Source of the DNA: Ahaetulla prasina | Lineage: Eukaryota > Chordata > Lepidosauria > Squamata > Colubridae | Assembly: GCF_028640845.1 (NCBI RefSeq) | Contig: NC_080540.1 | Coordinates: forward strand, 52,558,561-52,622,560 | Length of the DNA stretch: 64,000 bases | Direction: 5' to 3' | Shown here: piece after piece, positions 10,021-20,876 of the stretch | Layout: every line of letters begins with the position of its first letter | Numbering within the stretch: the stretch's first letter is position 1 | Notes under the pieces: generated by a model | Databases searched by the model: none | Told to the model about the DNA's origin: nothing | What the model saw: only the letters and a program-made list of their open reading frames with translations | Translations under genes and position numbers: made by a program

Positions 10021-10938
10021 CATGTCAAATATAGAAACAGTGTAAATATCTTCTCTCCCAACTAATCCAGTAGCATTTTTCTAAAGAAACAAGTCCTGAA
10101 CAAGTAGGATTGTATAATATTACACAGTAACCCAGTTATTCCAGGGTTATTGTGTCTGGAATGAAAAGAAGGAAAAGAAGGAAATAGAAAACGTTTTCGG
10201 GAGAGGATGTAACTTGTTACATGCATATTTAAATAACCTTGAAATAAAGCCCTAATCCAGAATCCTTAGAAAATTGGGATAGTATTTTTCAGAATTTATA
10301 CTGGCTAAGAATTATGGTATTTGCCATCCCAGCAATATTTGAAGGACATTATGTCAATATTGCTAGAATGTACAAACTTCCCCTTTCCTGATGGATTTCA
10401 TTTATATGGTTTTTTTATATGAGTTACATATTCTCAAATTATAAATTGGACTGGTTCTTCCCTTAGTCCAATTTTTCTATATAGGTACAATTATAGAAAT
10501 ATTATCATGCAGAAATAACTTTTAGGGAAAAATAAGGTTTTCTTTTGAAATAGTAAAATATTCATAAGCTAACGGTTATAACATAAGGTCCAATTAGTAA
10601 AAGACCCCCCCAATCTCCCAACTGCATATAAGACATAAAATCTTCAAACATCAAGCTAGTCAATGATTTATTCCAAACCAGAAGCAACAGTTAAATAAAC
10701 CCTACCTCTGAGCCAGATGAAACCACCTCTTTAGAGCTATCCCAAAGGAAAAACTCTTCAGAGAAAATTCCCTAAATGAGCAACTAGCCCTGAAAATACT
10801 CTGTTGTGTATTCTTGTCAGTTTAATGATATCTAAACTGAGACTGATGGGCAGGGAATCTGATTTTTAAGAATGCTTGACAACAGTCTTTGAATTTGGCT
10901 CAGAAGATAACAGGCATCCAGTTCAGCTGATCTAATAT
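10021..10938. other. No recognisable feature
   Basis: AT-rich DNA without open frames, repeat ends or RNA-like structure that I can support. Confidence 0.4.
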
Positions 10939-10939
10939 C

Positions 10940-11158
10940 GAGGACAGAAGCAACTAAGGAGAAATGTCCTGACAGTGAGAACAATTAATCAGTGGAACAA
11001 CTTGCCTCCAGAGGTGTGAATTTTCCAACACTGGAAGTTTTTAAGAAGAGATTGGATAACCATTTGTCTGACGTGGTATAGAGTTTCCTGTCTAAGCAGG
11101 GGGTTGGACTAGAAGACCTCCAAGTAGCTTCCAACTCTATTATTCTATTCCATTCCAT
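10940..11158 (+). mobile_element. CR1 LINE 3' end
   Basis: Encodes the terminal CR1 peptide region (RSNxELRRNFLTV / NQWNNLPPEV type, frameshifted). The 3' UTR follows with GGTTGGACTAGAAGACCTCC and ends TTATTCTATTCC. It is 5'-truncated, as is usual for CR1. Confidence 0.85.
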
Positions 11159-11808
11159 TTATATTTTTCTTGACTGTACGATATTAATGACTCCTTCTTG
11201 AGATACAGTCAGGAGGATGTGCTGTATTTAAAGAAATATGCCCCTAATATGACATTTCAGGCCTTTTTAATGACCTTTGATGCTTCATCTCTATATATCT
11301 CTTAATAGAATGCTACTAAGTAAACCAAAATTCTGGATTAGGTGCTCCTGTAAGAATCAGTTGCTGCTGGAGAAGAAAGCTCAATGCTTAATAGGTTTTC
11401 AGCTCCAAAAAGAGTGTTAGAATTCCATCTGAGGACATCTTAAGTATCAAAGATCAATACTTAGCCATCATTCCAAGCCCACCTTTTTCCACATAAGAGG
11501 TTACAGGAAATACTAAGTAAAATAATTTGCTTTCAGACTATTACTGTACCTCTTCTAAGATATAAAGAGGGAAAATTGCATTAAGAATGTATTAGGAAGC
11601 TCTTTTAGTCACATCATCCTATTGCCTGATTGCTTCTGATGGGTTTCCTAAATGAGAAAGGCTGATATCATCTTTTCTTTTAGTACAGAGATATTACTCA
11701 TTTACCTTGAGCAAAAAAATAACCACATAAAAAGTAAGTTTCTCTCTTTCTCCTCTTCCTCCTCCTCCTTCCTATGCACTTTCATCCTGTCACTTTTTAA
11801 AAAAATTT
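11159..11808. other. No recognisable feature
   Basis: Mixed AT-rich sequence with a short CCT-rich stretch near 11750-11770. No gene is seen. Confidence 0.4.
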
Positions 11809-12190
11809 AAAGGTAAAGGTAAAGATTTCCCCATCCATTCGTGTCCATGGCTGTTTTATCATCTATTTTCTAAGGGTGATTTGTTTAGACATCAGCCTTT
11901 CTGTGACTCATCTCCATTTCTTATCCGAGAAAGCCAGTGTTGTCCAAAGACATTTTCTTGTTAATATGGCTATCATGACTATACGCCAAGGTGCATGGAG
12001 CACTGTTACCTTCCCACCAAAGTGGTACCTATTTATCTACTCACATTTGCATGTTTTTTGAACTGCTAGGTTGGCAGGAGCTGAGGCAGGTAATGGGAGC
12101 TCACTCTGTTCTTTGGTGCTCGGGTCTTGAACCTGGGCTGTCAGCTTTTCAGCTGAAAAGTTCAACATCTTTGATCGCTGAGCCATCGTC
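11809..12190 (-). mobile_element. Long tRNA-derived SINE, likely Sauria type
   Basis: Read on the minus strand it begins with a tRNA-like head (B-box GGTTCAAGACCC at 12122-12133). It has the GAGCTCCCATTACC and GCCAACCTAGCAGTTC body typical of squamate SINEs and ends in TTTACC-type repeats (AAAGGTAAAGGTAAAG on the plus strand at about 11810-11825). Such a tail is reported for Sauria SINEs, which use a BovB-type LINE end. Family assignment is from memory of these motifs. Confidence 0.8.
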
Positions 12191-12302
12191 TCTCCCCTTT
12201 TATATTATTTTATTTATTCCATCTTATTTATGCTGACTAGCTTGATTTATGCTGTACCCATCTGAGCAAAACTAAATTGAATGGAGAATGATGAATTCAA
12301 TC

Positions 12303-12633
12303 CAGTGGTGGGTTTCAAAAAATTTTCTAGCGGTTCTGTGGGCGTGGCATAGATTGTGGGTGTGGCAGGGTGGGTGGCAGGGGAAGGATACAGTAAAATC
12401 TCCATTACCACCCCACTCCAGGGGAAGGATATAGTAAAATCTCCATTACCATCCCACTCCAGGGGAAGGTTACTGCAAAATTCCCATTTCCTCTTGATCA
12501 GCTGGGACTCAGGAGGCACAGAATAGATGGGGGCGGGGCCAGTCAGAATTTTTACTACCGGTTCTCCGAACTACTCAAAATTTCCACTACCGGTTCTCCA
12601 GAACTAGTCAGAACCTGCTGAAACCCACCTCTG
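12303..12633. mobile_element. hAT-type element, CAGTGGTGGG family
   Basis: Inverted ends CAGTGGTGGGTTTCAAA and TGAAACCCACCTCTG. Flanking 8-bp duplication ATTCAATC / ATTCAGTC (7 of 8). The interior contains two direct copies of a CTCCATTACCA-CCCACTCCAGGGGAAGG block and no coding sequence. It is one of seven family members in the window (23.5, 27.9, 40.7, 46.1, 49.7, 52.2 kb). Confidence 0.92.
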
Positions 12634-13502
12634 ATTCAGTCTATACTTCTTTTAATTTTCTATATCCTTTATATTATTACTACAGCTTAATAGAGCTGAT
12701 TGTTTTCTACAGAAAACCATGTATCCAGAATTGCTATAAGTCAAACATATGGTTCAGATATTATTCCAAATAGGCCTTATTAAGAAAGCACAAACCATCA
12801 TTTCAGTTGTATCGTCATTTTAATGATATTTGCTTATTTAAACAGAACAGCCACAGGTGGGAGCAAGTGAGATTTCTGATTTCCTAATGATTTTCCCACT
12901 GACTTTGCTTGTGAGAAGCTTACAATGTGAAAGTCAATGGAGAAGCCAGCAAGGAAGGTTGCAAGTCAGTCTGGTAACATGCACTTTCCCCCAGTCCCTT
13001 TGTGCTGGTGCTACAACCAGCCATTTGCACACCTCTTCATACCCTTCCCAACTTGTACCACACATTTTCTATATATCATGCTCATCTGTTCTTGAGTAAA
13101 TTTTTAATGCTTGCTTTCTATCTCACATTCTAGTAGATTTTCAGAGAAGGAGACAAGTTGGAGAAGGAGAACTCAGTATGGGCCTCAGACACTTAATTAG
13201 AATAAAAGATAAAATGAGTATCGGCTACAAGTCATATATTTTACATGCTGCTTGTTTGGCTGCTGATTACTGAAAAGGCTTCAGTTGTCCACATTTCCTT
13301 TTATGGTGTGGGGGTTTTAAAAATTAAAAAAAAACAGCTTACTATAAGCTCCATAAAGTTGGGAAAAATTATCTTGTTAACAAACCACTTCAGATTTTTT
13401 TTTTTTGCACATTATTATGAGGTTGGCAAGAAAACAAGGTCAGAGATGTCAAATAGCCAGATGAATGAGTAGAACTCACATTCTGCACTCTCAGGCTTCA
13501 TA
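12634..13502. other. Mostly unassigned; possible internal fragment of a small transposon
   Basis: About 12890-12985 (ACTTTGCTTGTGAGAAGC and nearby) resembles the interior of the widespread snake element whose ends start CAGGTAGTCCTC (see 46.9 kb), but the ends are absent. The rest shows nothing recognisable. Confidence 0.35.
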
Positions 13503-13562
13503 ATGGCTGTTTTATCATCTATTTTCTAAGGGAGATTTGTTTAGACATCAGCCTTTCTGTGT
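13503..13562 (-). repeat. 60-bp SINE fragment
   Basis: Matches 11847-11906 at 59 of 60 bases, a piece from the 3' half of the SINE at 11.8 kb. Neither the tRNA head nor the TTTACC tail is present here. Confidence 0.8.
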
Positions 13563-13819
13563 CTTGCATCTTCATCCATACAAACTGGGAATTTTGGACA
13601 CTGCAATCCAATAAATTAAGAGGATGTCAGGGACCATTCTGTGGACTCTATGTATAACAGAACCCAAAGTACTGGTCTCAGCTTCAAACCTGCCATTTCT
13701 AACCTGGTGTAACTTTTTTTGAATTCCACCACTGATTATTAGGAACACGTTGGCCATGGTTAAGACTCATTACCTGAGATACTAATCAAGGCTGTTTTCT
13801 TTCTTTTTCCTCCTTGTGA

Positions 13820-14813
13820 TCTTGTCAGCAATCAGATTACTAGGAATGGGTGAATGGCAGATTGGAATTAATAAATTTATATGGGAAGGGAAAAAAGCGA
13901 GAGTCAAAATGAAAATAATGCAAGATACACGGGAAAGAGGAGGATTAAAAATGCCTAATTTAAAACTGTATTATGAAGCAGTTGTTCTTTCGGTAATAAG
14001 TGATTGGTTTAATTTGACGGAGGAAAGGATTTTGAATATAGAAGGTTATGATTTATTATATGGTTGGCATGCATATTTATTGTATGATAAGAAAGTAGAT
14101 AAAGCTTTTAAGAATCATGTGTTGAGAATTTCTCTTCTGCGTGTCTGGAAAAAATATTATTATAAGTTAAATTACAAAATTCCTATATGGGTATGTCCTC
14201 GACACGCAGTAGAGAATATAAATATAGAACAGGAACAAGAAATGATTACTTATAAAGATCTTTTATACAATGAGAGGGGAAATTTACAACTAAAATCTTT
14301 GGATACATTAAAAGAAGAAGGGAGGAATTATACTTGGTTTCAATATGGACAGTTAAAGGCTAGATGGAAAGAAGATCAGAAAATTGGTATCATTCAAAAT
14401 GAAGAAAATCTGGTTAAACAAATTAGAAATCAAACTCAGGGGCATATAAAGAGATTGTATACTGTGTTGATAGAAATAGATTCTGAAAGAGATTTAATAA
14501 AGGATTGTATGATAAAATGGGCACAGAATATTCAAGAACCAATAATGTTGGAAACATGGGAAAAATTTGGTTAGAAATGTTAAATTTACACAAGCGCAAA
14601 ATATGAGAGAAAATTTTATAAGATGTTTTATAGATGGCATTTAGATCCTAAGAAATTATCATGTATGTATCCAGATATGCAAGCGAAATGTTGGAGATGT
14701 AATTGTGATGATGCTACATATTTTCATGTATGGTGGACTTGTAAGAAAATTAAGTCTTTCTGGATAAGAATCTGGTGGATTATGCAGAATGTTCTGAAGA
14801 AGATAAAGTTCCT
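13820..14813 (+). pseudogene. Outer L1 ORF2 C-terminal region, part 1
   Basis: The frame from 13820 to 14574 encodes 252 residues of the L1 ORF2 region after RT. Two 1-base losses (near 14563 and in a T run near 14616) shift it relative to the inner L1. The next frame carries MFYRWHLDPKKLS and the motif CWRC..CDDATYFHVWWTC, equivalent to the Cys-His motif near the L1 ORF2 C-terminus. Confidence 0.85.
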
Positions 14814-15580
14814 CCAATACGGACAACTACAAGCTAGATGGAAATTAGATCAAAAAATAGGTGTTAAGCAAATTGAGGATAATTTGTTAAAACAAATGAG
14901 AGATCAAGGTCAACAGCATATTAAGAGGTTGTATAATGTATTAGTAGAAATAGATTCAGAGACTGATTTGGTTAAGGATTGTATGATTAAGTGGGCACAA
15001 AATTTTCAGCAACCAATAATGTTGGAAACTTGGGAAAGAATTTGGGTAAGGAATGTTAAATTTACACAAGCGCAAAATATGAGAGAAAATTTTTATAAGA
15101 TGTTTTATAGATGGCATTTAGACCCCAAAAAATTGTCATGTATGTATCCTAATGTACAGGCTAAATGCTGGAGATGTGATTGTGAAGATGCTACTTATTA
15201 TCATATATGGTGGACTTGCAAAAAAGTTAAAGCATTTTGGATTAAAGTATGGTGGATCATGCAGAATATTTTGAAAAGAAGATTAAGTTTACCCGCAGTT
15301 CTTTTTACTAGGAATAATTATGGATTGTACAGCTATAGAGACTAAATTGATTCTGAACTTAATAACAGCCATAAGACTTTTGATTGCTCAATATTGGAAG
15401 AAGAAGAATTACCTACAATTGAAGAATGGACTCTTAAAGTATCAAATCTGGCAGAAATGGCAAAATCTCTGCTTACTTCAAAGACTATACACAACAAAAA
15501 TATATTTTAGAATGGAAAATGTGGATTGATTATATTCAAAATAAGTATCAGATAAAAAAATATCAAATAGCATATGAGTA
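14814..15580 (+). pseudogene. Inner L1 ORF2 C-terminal region
   Basis: Open from 14814 through QYGQLQARWKLDQ, KDCMIKWAQNF, RWHLDPKKLSCMYP and CWRCDCEDATYYHIWWTC. The frame then shifts near 15300, and the tail (IETKLILNLITAIRLLIAQYW) continues in another frame. It corresponds residue for residue to the two parts of the outer L1. Confidence 0.85.
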
Positions 15581-15599
15581 AATTTAGGAAATAATTTGT

Positions 15600-16143
15600 A
15601 TTAGATATATTTTTGAAGGAGAGGAATTGAGAGTGTGAATAAGCGTGGAGAGACTAGAGATTATAATTTAGGATTATTTTAGATTATGATTGTTAGTTTT
15701 GATACCTGCATTTTGTTCTGGGAAGTCGGGGTGAGGGTGGGGGTAAAGGGGAAGGGAATTGGGGGGTTGAGGTTAGTGATGGAGTGATGGTTAATGTACA
15801 GGGATTATTGAAGATGTATAAATATAATTAATGTAGGGTCGGGTCTGACCAGTTGCCATTTTAGAACGGTGGGGAGGGAAAAAAGAGAGAGTAGGAGGTA
15901 GGAAAGAGGAGAAGAGGAAGGAAGGGGGGTAGAAGAGGGAGAAGAGTGTAGGGTGGAGGGAGGAGAGGAGGTAGATAAGAGAAGGAGAGGAAGGTTTGGA
16001 AAGTAAAAGAAGGTAGAAGAGGGAAGAAGGTTAAAAAGGGGGGTGGTGACTGGGCAGGCCCGACTAATTGTATATAACTGTACATTGGATGAATTATTTG
16101 ATAAGATTGTAAAAATAAAACTTTTTTATATATATAAAAAAAA
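15600..16143 (+). other. Inner L1 3' UTR with polypurine G-rich tracts
   Basis: Positions 15718-15780 and 15870-16048 are almost pure purine on the plus strand with many GGG and GGGG runs. G-rich polypurine tracts are a conserved feature of L1 3' UTRs. A 151-codon proline-rich frame on the opposite strand is an artefact of this composition. Confidence 0.8.
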
Positions 16144-16160
16144 AAGAAGATAAAGTTCCT

Positions 16161-16452
16161 ACCGCAATTTTTCCTTTTGGGAATAACAACGGACTGTACA
16201 GTGATTGAGACTAAGTTGATTTTGAACTTAATAACAGCAGCACGACTGTTGATTGGACAATATTGGAAGAAAAAAGAATTACCCACAATAGAAGAATGGA
16301 TATTGAAAGTTTCCAATTTGGCTGAGATGGCTAAAATCTCAGCCTTCTTGAAAGACAGTACTCAAGAAAAATATTTAAATGAATGGAAGAACTGGATTGA
16401 TTATATTCAAAATAGATATCAGATTAAGAAATTTCGGATTGCTTTTGAATGA
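16161..16452 (+). pseudogene. Outer L1 ORF2 C-terminus, part 2
   Basis: Open frame to a natural TGA at 16450-16452, encoding DCTVIETKLILNLITAARLL, the tryptophan-rich ELPTIEEWILKV segment and the end of L1 ORF2. It joins to part 1 across the inner L1. Confidence 0.85.
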
Positions 16453-16660
16453 AGGATGTTATTTTTGATTCTAATGGAAGAAGTCAGGTTATGTGAGAGA
16501 AAGATTATAATTGTGTTAGATTTTAAAAATTTAATGTATGACTGTTTTGTTTAAGGAACTATACCTTGTGTTTGCTCCGGGAAGTCCGGGGGGGGGGTGG
16601 TTTAGGAAGGAGGGGGGGAGGGGGAAAAATTTAATTGTTGTAAAACTTTTTCAATAAAAA
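16453..16660 (+). other. Outer L1 3' UTR and A-rich tail
   Basis: Short UTR with runs of G (about 16588-16625), an AATAAA signal and an A-rich end, parallel to the inner L1 UTR but shorter. Confidence 0.75.
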
Positions 16661-17144
16661 AAAAAAGAAAAAAAAAGAAACATTTCTACCTTCTTAAGGT
16701 AGAAAGAGACTTGAGGAAACTAAGGCAAAACAAATCTACAGTTGTGAACAAATTTCACTTAAAACAAAGAACAGCTGTCTGTTGATAGCAAATGTAAAAT
16801 AGTCAGGTCAAACTTCAAGAAGGCTAGAAAATAATAAGTAGTGATGCCCAAAATATGACCCCCAAGTAATGCTTGTTGTCAAAAATATGAAATCCAGTGA
16901 TTTCAAGGCACCAGATAGAAATAATTTGATGTGAGACCTAAGAACTGTGGTGGGAATGTAAGAGCCTTGCTTGATCAGATCAATAACTTATCTACTGTGG
17001 AATAATGGAATCACGAAGTTAGAAGAGACCATTCAGTCATCACATCTAACTCTTGTTCAGTTCAGGATTAAAGCACTTTAAAAAAAAAGTCTTGAATTTC
17101 CACTTGAACAAATCTAGAAAAGAGACACTTGCCATTTCCCTGGG
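16661..17144. other. No clear feature
   Basis: AT-rich spacer. About 17000-17060 vaguely resembles a diverged CR1 3' end on the minus strand, too weak to call. Confidence 0.3.
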
Positions 17145-17146
17145 TA

Positions 17147-17245
17147 CCGTATATACTCGAGTATAAGCCGACCCGAATATAAGCCGAGGTACCTAATTTT
17201 ACCACAAAAACTGGGAAAAACTATTGACTCGAGTATAAGCCGAGG
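17147..17245 (+). repeat. Left terminal inverted repeat and subterminal motif
   Basis: Outer motif with the 14-bp palindrome TATACTCGAGTATA followed by AGCCGA. A half copy (GAATATAAGCCGAGG) sits near 17174, and a second copy GACTCGAGTATAAGCCGAGG near 17226. Repeated end motifs are plausible transposase binding sites. Confidence 0.85.
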
Positions 17246-17419
17246 GTGGGAAATGAGGCAGCTACTGGTCAATGTAAAAAATAAAGATAGAGCCAAGTAA
17301 AATAACATGAATATTTATTTGAACAAAAAACAATAAAAGTGCAAAAGGGGGTCCCCAAAAAGAATATGGTATCAAAAATACAGTATCTTTAAAAGTAACA
17401 GCAACCAAGCTAACGAGAG

Positions 17420-18766
17420 CTAAAATCCCTCAAAACTCTCCTCCTCATCATCTGTTTGTCCAAACAGAGCTTCAGCTACTTCAGCGTCTGTGATGTTATC
17501 CGCATATACGTTGTCATCATCACTGAGTTCACAGTCGTCATCATCACTGCTGTCACCCTCATACAATGCGCTGTCTTCACTGCCATCCATAGCATTACTA
17601 ATGCCACATTTCTTGAAGGCACGTTGCACCATGTCCTCTGGAATATCTTCCCATGCATCACGAACCCACTGTGCTATTAGTTGTATGTCTGGCTTTCTCA
17701 GATTTCCAACTTTTGTCAGTTGAGCTTGACCAGATGTCATCCATTCATGCCACATCCTTCGCACGGTCCTTGAAAGGTTTATTTAAACTGACATCTAGGG
17801 GCTGCAATACAGATGTAAGCCCACCTGGAATAACGGCCAAAGTGACTTGAGATGACTTTGCCAATTTTTTTATGTCATCAGATATGTGGGCTCTGAACAT
17901 ATCCCAAACTAACAGTGATGGTTTTTTCTTTAAGGCTGCTCCTGGTCGTCCGTTCCAAATTTCTTCCAGCCATTTTTTTGTTCCATCTTCATCCATCCAG
18001 CCTTTAACATGTGCACGCACTGTAATTCGTGGCGGAATTTTACCTTTAGGCAAGGTCTTTCTTTTAAAAATAATAACAGGCCTCAGCTTGGTTCCATTAG
18101 CCAAACATGACAGAACGACTGTGAAATGGTTGTTTCCATTTCCTGTGGTTCTTAGTAAAATTGTTTTGTCTCCCAAACTTGCCACAGTTCTGTTGCTTGG
18201 AAGATCAAAGGTCATAGGCGTTTCATCCATATTTCCAATATCTTGAAGGTCATAGTTATGGATCCTTCTTTGTTTTATGATGAATGAATGGAATGACATC
18301 ACTTTTTCATCAAGGTCTTTTGGCAGCTTCTGTGCAATCTTTGTTCTTTGCAAACATAGGCCAAACCTATTCATGAAGCGGGTACACCATCCTGCTGATG
18401 CAACAAATTTTTCAGTGCCTGGTACTTTAAATTTTTCTTCTTTAGCCATTTGAAGGCACGTGGCGAATTCCCATACGTGTTACACAGTAACCATTTTGAC
18501 GACACTCCATAACCCATTCATGCAATTCAGTCTCTAGAGCCCCAAATGGACTCGTTAAACCACGTCGAGCTTTTTGCCTTTGGAAGCTTTTCCAAGTCAG
18601 CTTTCATTTTCCGCCACTCCTTACTTGTTTTCATCAACACAAAATTCCCTACTTGCAATACTGTTATTGCTTTCTTCTGCTCTTGACACAACCTTAAGTT
18701 TGAAAGCAGCTTCGTATGACCTGCGTTTTGTTTTGATGGTCCAGGATTAGAAGTACTGGGATCCAT
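17420..18766 (-). pseudogene. Pogo/Tigger-like transposase, frameshifted
   Basis: The minus strand encodes an N-terminal HTH region in a shifted frame (YEAAFKLKVVSRAEE, SREFCV), a linker (WRKMKADLEKL), a CENP-B-like HTH (LETELHEWVME, GWCTRFMNRFGL) and a DDE domain. In the 235-codon frame from 18449 the catalytic residues are D75 (GNMDETP), D183 (LVWDMFRAH) and D219 (LQPLDVSLN), the last two separated by 35 residues as expected for pogo-type DDE. A further frame, 17764-17420, carries the acidic C-terminus (DSSDDDDCELSDDD). At least four frameshifts (near 18715, 18620, 18560 and 17757) make it inactive, although the catalytic triad survives. Confidence 0.88.
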
Positions 18767-18859
18767 TCCTAACAGGAAAAAAAATTATTACGCGTCAACT
18801 GCCATCAGGAAACCATCACCCCAGAAAGCTGTCCAAAGAGACCCATGGACGGCAAGCTA

Positions 18860-18950
18860 TCTTTTCAAAAGGCGAAAAGAGGCGAGTGAGAGGAGGCGAG
18901 TGTGTCAAACGCCAAGAGGCGAGAGGAGGCGAGAGTGACAAATGCCCCTT
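18860..18950. promoter_or_regulatory. GGCGAG-rich block upstream of the transposase
   Basis: Contains several GGCGAG units and GGCGAGTGTGTCAAACGCC, the complement of a sequence recurring in the 20.7-22.1 kb array. Its place just upstream of the transposase start and the repetition suggest a shared regulatory or binding motif. This is inference only. Confidence 0.4.
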
Positions 18951-19229
18951 TTAATAAGGAGACGATCAAGAAAAGGTCTTATTTTAAAAGTTGCTTCCCA
19001 ATACACTTCACAAAGGTTGATGATATGGATGACACAGTCATCCATTTTCATTCCTACCGTTCCCTTTTCTTTTCTTTTCCAGTCTGTGTTTTCTGGAAAT
19101 GCTGTAACTATCACACAGCAATTTAAGGCAACCCTGCAACACATCATCACAAGAGACAAATACCGTACATTTGTTTCTATACAAATACATTTTCAGGTCT
19201 CCTTATATAAATGTGTTTCGGCTTAGAAC

Positions 19230-19302
19230 GGGTTGTATTGATTTTCCTTGCTGTAACCCTTCCTGCTAATATTACAAATATATGGGAGAAGGGCGGTATA
19301 CA

Positions 19303-19382
<80 letters not shown>
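19230..19382 (+). repeat. SINE/LINE tail fragment with ATT microsatellite
   Basis: GGGAGAAGGGCGGTATACA resembles the 3' end shared by squamate SINEs and L2-like LINEs. It is followed by about 26 uninterrupted ATT units (19303-19382). It is probably a retroelement end inserted into the transposon. Confidence 0.75.
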
Positions 19383-19384
<2 letters not shown>

Positions 19385-20640
19385 GATGATGATGATTTTT
19401 TTGCATTGGACAGAGCGAGCTTCAGTTTACCAAACTTTGTATCTTTTAATGAAACGTGTTAGTCTGGAAGGGACTGTTTGAACTCACAAAACACTTGCAA
19501 CTTTTAGTTCCGTGCTGAGGATTTTTGGAAAGCAGCCCAGCAATATTTATTTATTGCTCGGACTGCTCTTATTTTCACTCCCCCTTTTCTTTTCTTTTCC
19601 TTCCTTCCCTCCTCCTTCTCTGCCTCTCTTTCGTCCCCACCTCCCGGGATCCTTGCGGGTCGAAGGTTCTGCCCTGCCTTACACCAGCCGCCCACCTATG
19701 CCAAGGTCTCCTGGCTCTTTCGCCTCTGTAAGCAGCGGCTTCTCGGCAGCGTCGCCCCCTCCCTCCATGGATCGGCTCCTTCCCCAGCACTGAAGGCATC
19801 CTTAGGAATACACCTCCACCTCCAGGAAAATAAAAGAGGCAGAGAAGGTAAATCGCCCGCCCGTTCGGAAAGAAAGGAGAGGACTCCAATGGAAGAAGGA
19901 GAGGAGAATTACCAATAACAAACACAAAGCGCTGGGTTAGAGGTGCCTTGTCATGTACAAGGAGATCAGAGAGGCAACCACCGTGAAACAATAATCAGAC
20001 TCAAAACGGGCTGCTTATTTGCCATTTGCTCTGGGTAGAACGGGTTTTTAAAAAATTGGTTTGGAGAAGGAAAGCTAATTTGCTGATCTGCGAGGGTCGG
20101 TTTCTTTTGCCTCCTTCTTCTTCCTCCTCCTTCTTCCCACCCTAGCTTGCAATGCCCCATCTCTCCTCCTCCTCCTCCTCCTCCTGCCCCCTCTCGGATT
20201 CGGCGTTCATTTCTTGCCTTTGTGGAGCGGAGGTGTTGGGGGAGGTTTGGGAATAGATTTGGCAGAGGAGATTACCGTAATTTTGCTCACTGTTGCTCAC
20301 TGTTTACTTTACAATGTTCACTCGGGAAGTGAAAGCATAAGTATAGTTAGCCTGGAAAAAAACTGAACCATGTGACTGGCGGGAGAGAAGGACGGCGCCG
20401 GGAGGGGCGGGGGGAGAAATTGTTTGTTCTTGCCGTATTTCTCCGCTTTCCAAGAGGCTTTTCTTTTTCACCTCTTTCTCCCCACCTCCCCAATTTCCAT
20501 AGGGGGGAAAAAAAACCCTGGGGAAAACTTGGCAAAAAATAAAATAAAATAAAAAGTACTGAGTGCAAATGTTTTTTTTTTATACTGTAGTTGGAGTTTT
20601 CCACGTTTCTTTCACATTCAAGGCAGCATTCTCCCCCCAT
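19383..20640. other. CpG-containing interior of the transposon
   Basis: Pyrimidine tracts, Sp1-like GGGGCGGGG (near 20405) and CTCCTCCTCC repeats, with moderate CpG content. Open frames on both strands are proline- or arginine-rich composition artefacts. It could be the transposase promoter side (the gene reads leftward from 18766) or captured host CpG-island DNA. Confidence 0.4.
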
Positions 20641-20842
20641 CCCTCGCTGCTTTTCCAAAACATGCTTTGAAACCTTTGCATTTTATTGGGATGTATTCGT
20701 GACAAACGCCCCCTCCGCCCCCTCCGAGGGCGAGAGGAGGACGAGTAAGAGGAGGCGAGTGACAAGCAAATAAAAGAGAGTTCTTCTCGCCTTGGCGTTT
20801 GACACACTCGCCGTCCTCTCCGGCGAAATTGAGTGCGGCGGC

Positions 20843-20876
20843 AGTGGGAGTGGGTGGGTGGGTGGGTGGGTGGGGA
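20843..20876 (+). other. G-quadruplex motif 1
   Basis: Five or more GGG runs separated by single T bases, the pattern that forms very stable parallel G-quadruplexes. Confidence 0.85.

Larger units (their letters stand above)
14814..16143 (+). mobile_element. Inner L1, 5'-truncated, inserted in the outer L1
   Basis: About 1.33 kb: ORF2 C-terminus (14814-about 15580), a long G-rich 3' UTR and an A-rich end. It is flanked by a 17-bp direct repeat, AAGAAGATAAAGTTCCT, at 14797-14813 and 16144-16160. This target duplication and the A tail are hallmarks of target-primed L1 insertion. The inner copy is about 85-90 percent similar to the outer one by eye. Confidence 0.93.
13820..16660 (+). mobile_element. 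L1 LINE 3' half (outer), split by a second L1
   Basis: The outer L1 covers 13820-14813 and resumes at 16161, ending in an A-rich tail at about 16660. Its ORF2 C-terminal region is recognisable by FIWEGKKARVKMK, RGGLKMPNLKLYYEA and the terminal Cys-His motif. It is 5'-truncated. The two halves join perfectly when the inserted L1 and one copy of a 17-bp duplication are removed. Confidence 0.9.

Noticed and set aside
15861..16316. 151-codon proline-rich frame opposite the L1 3' UTR
   Set aside because: A direct consequence of the polypurine tract.
17000..17060. Diverged CR1 3' end
   Set aside because: Only scattered similarity to the CR1 UTR; not enough to call.
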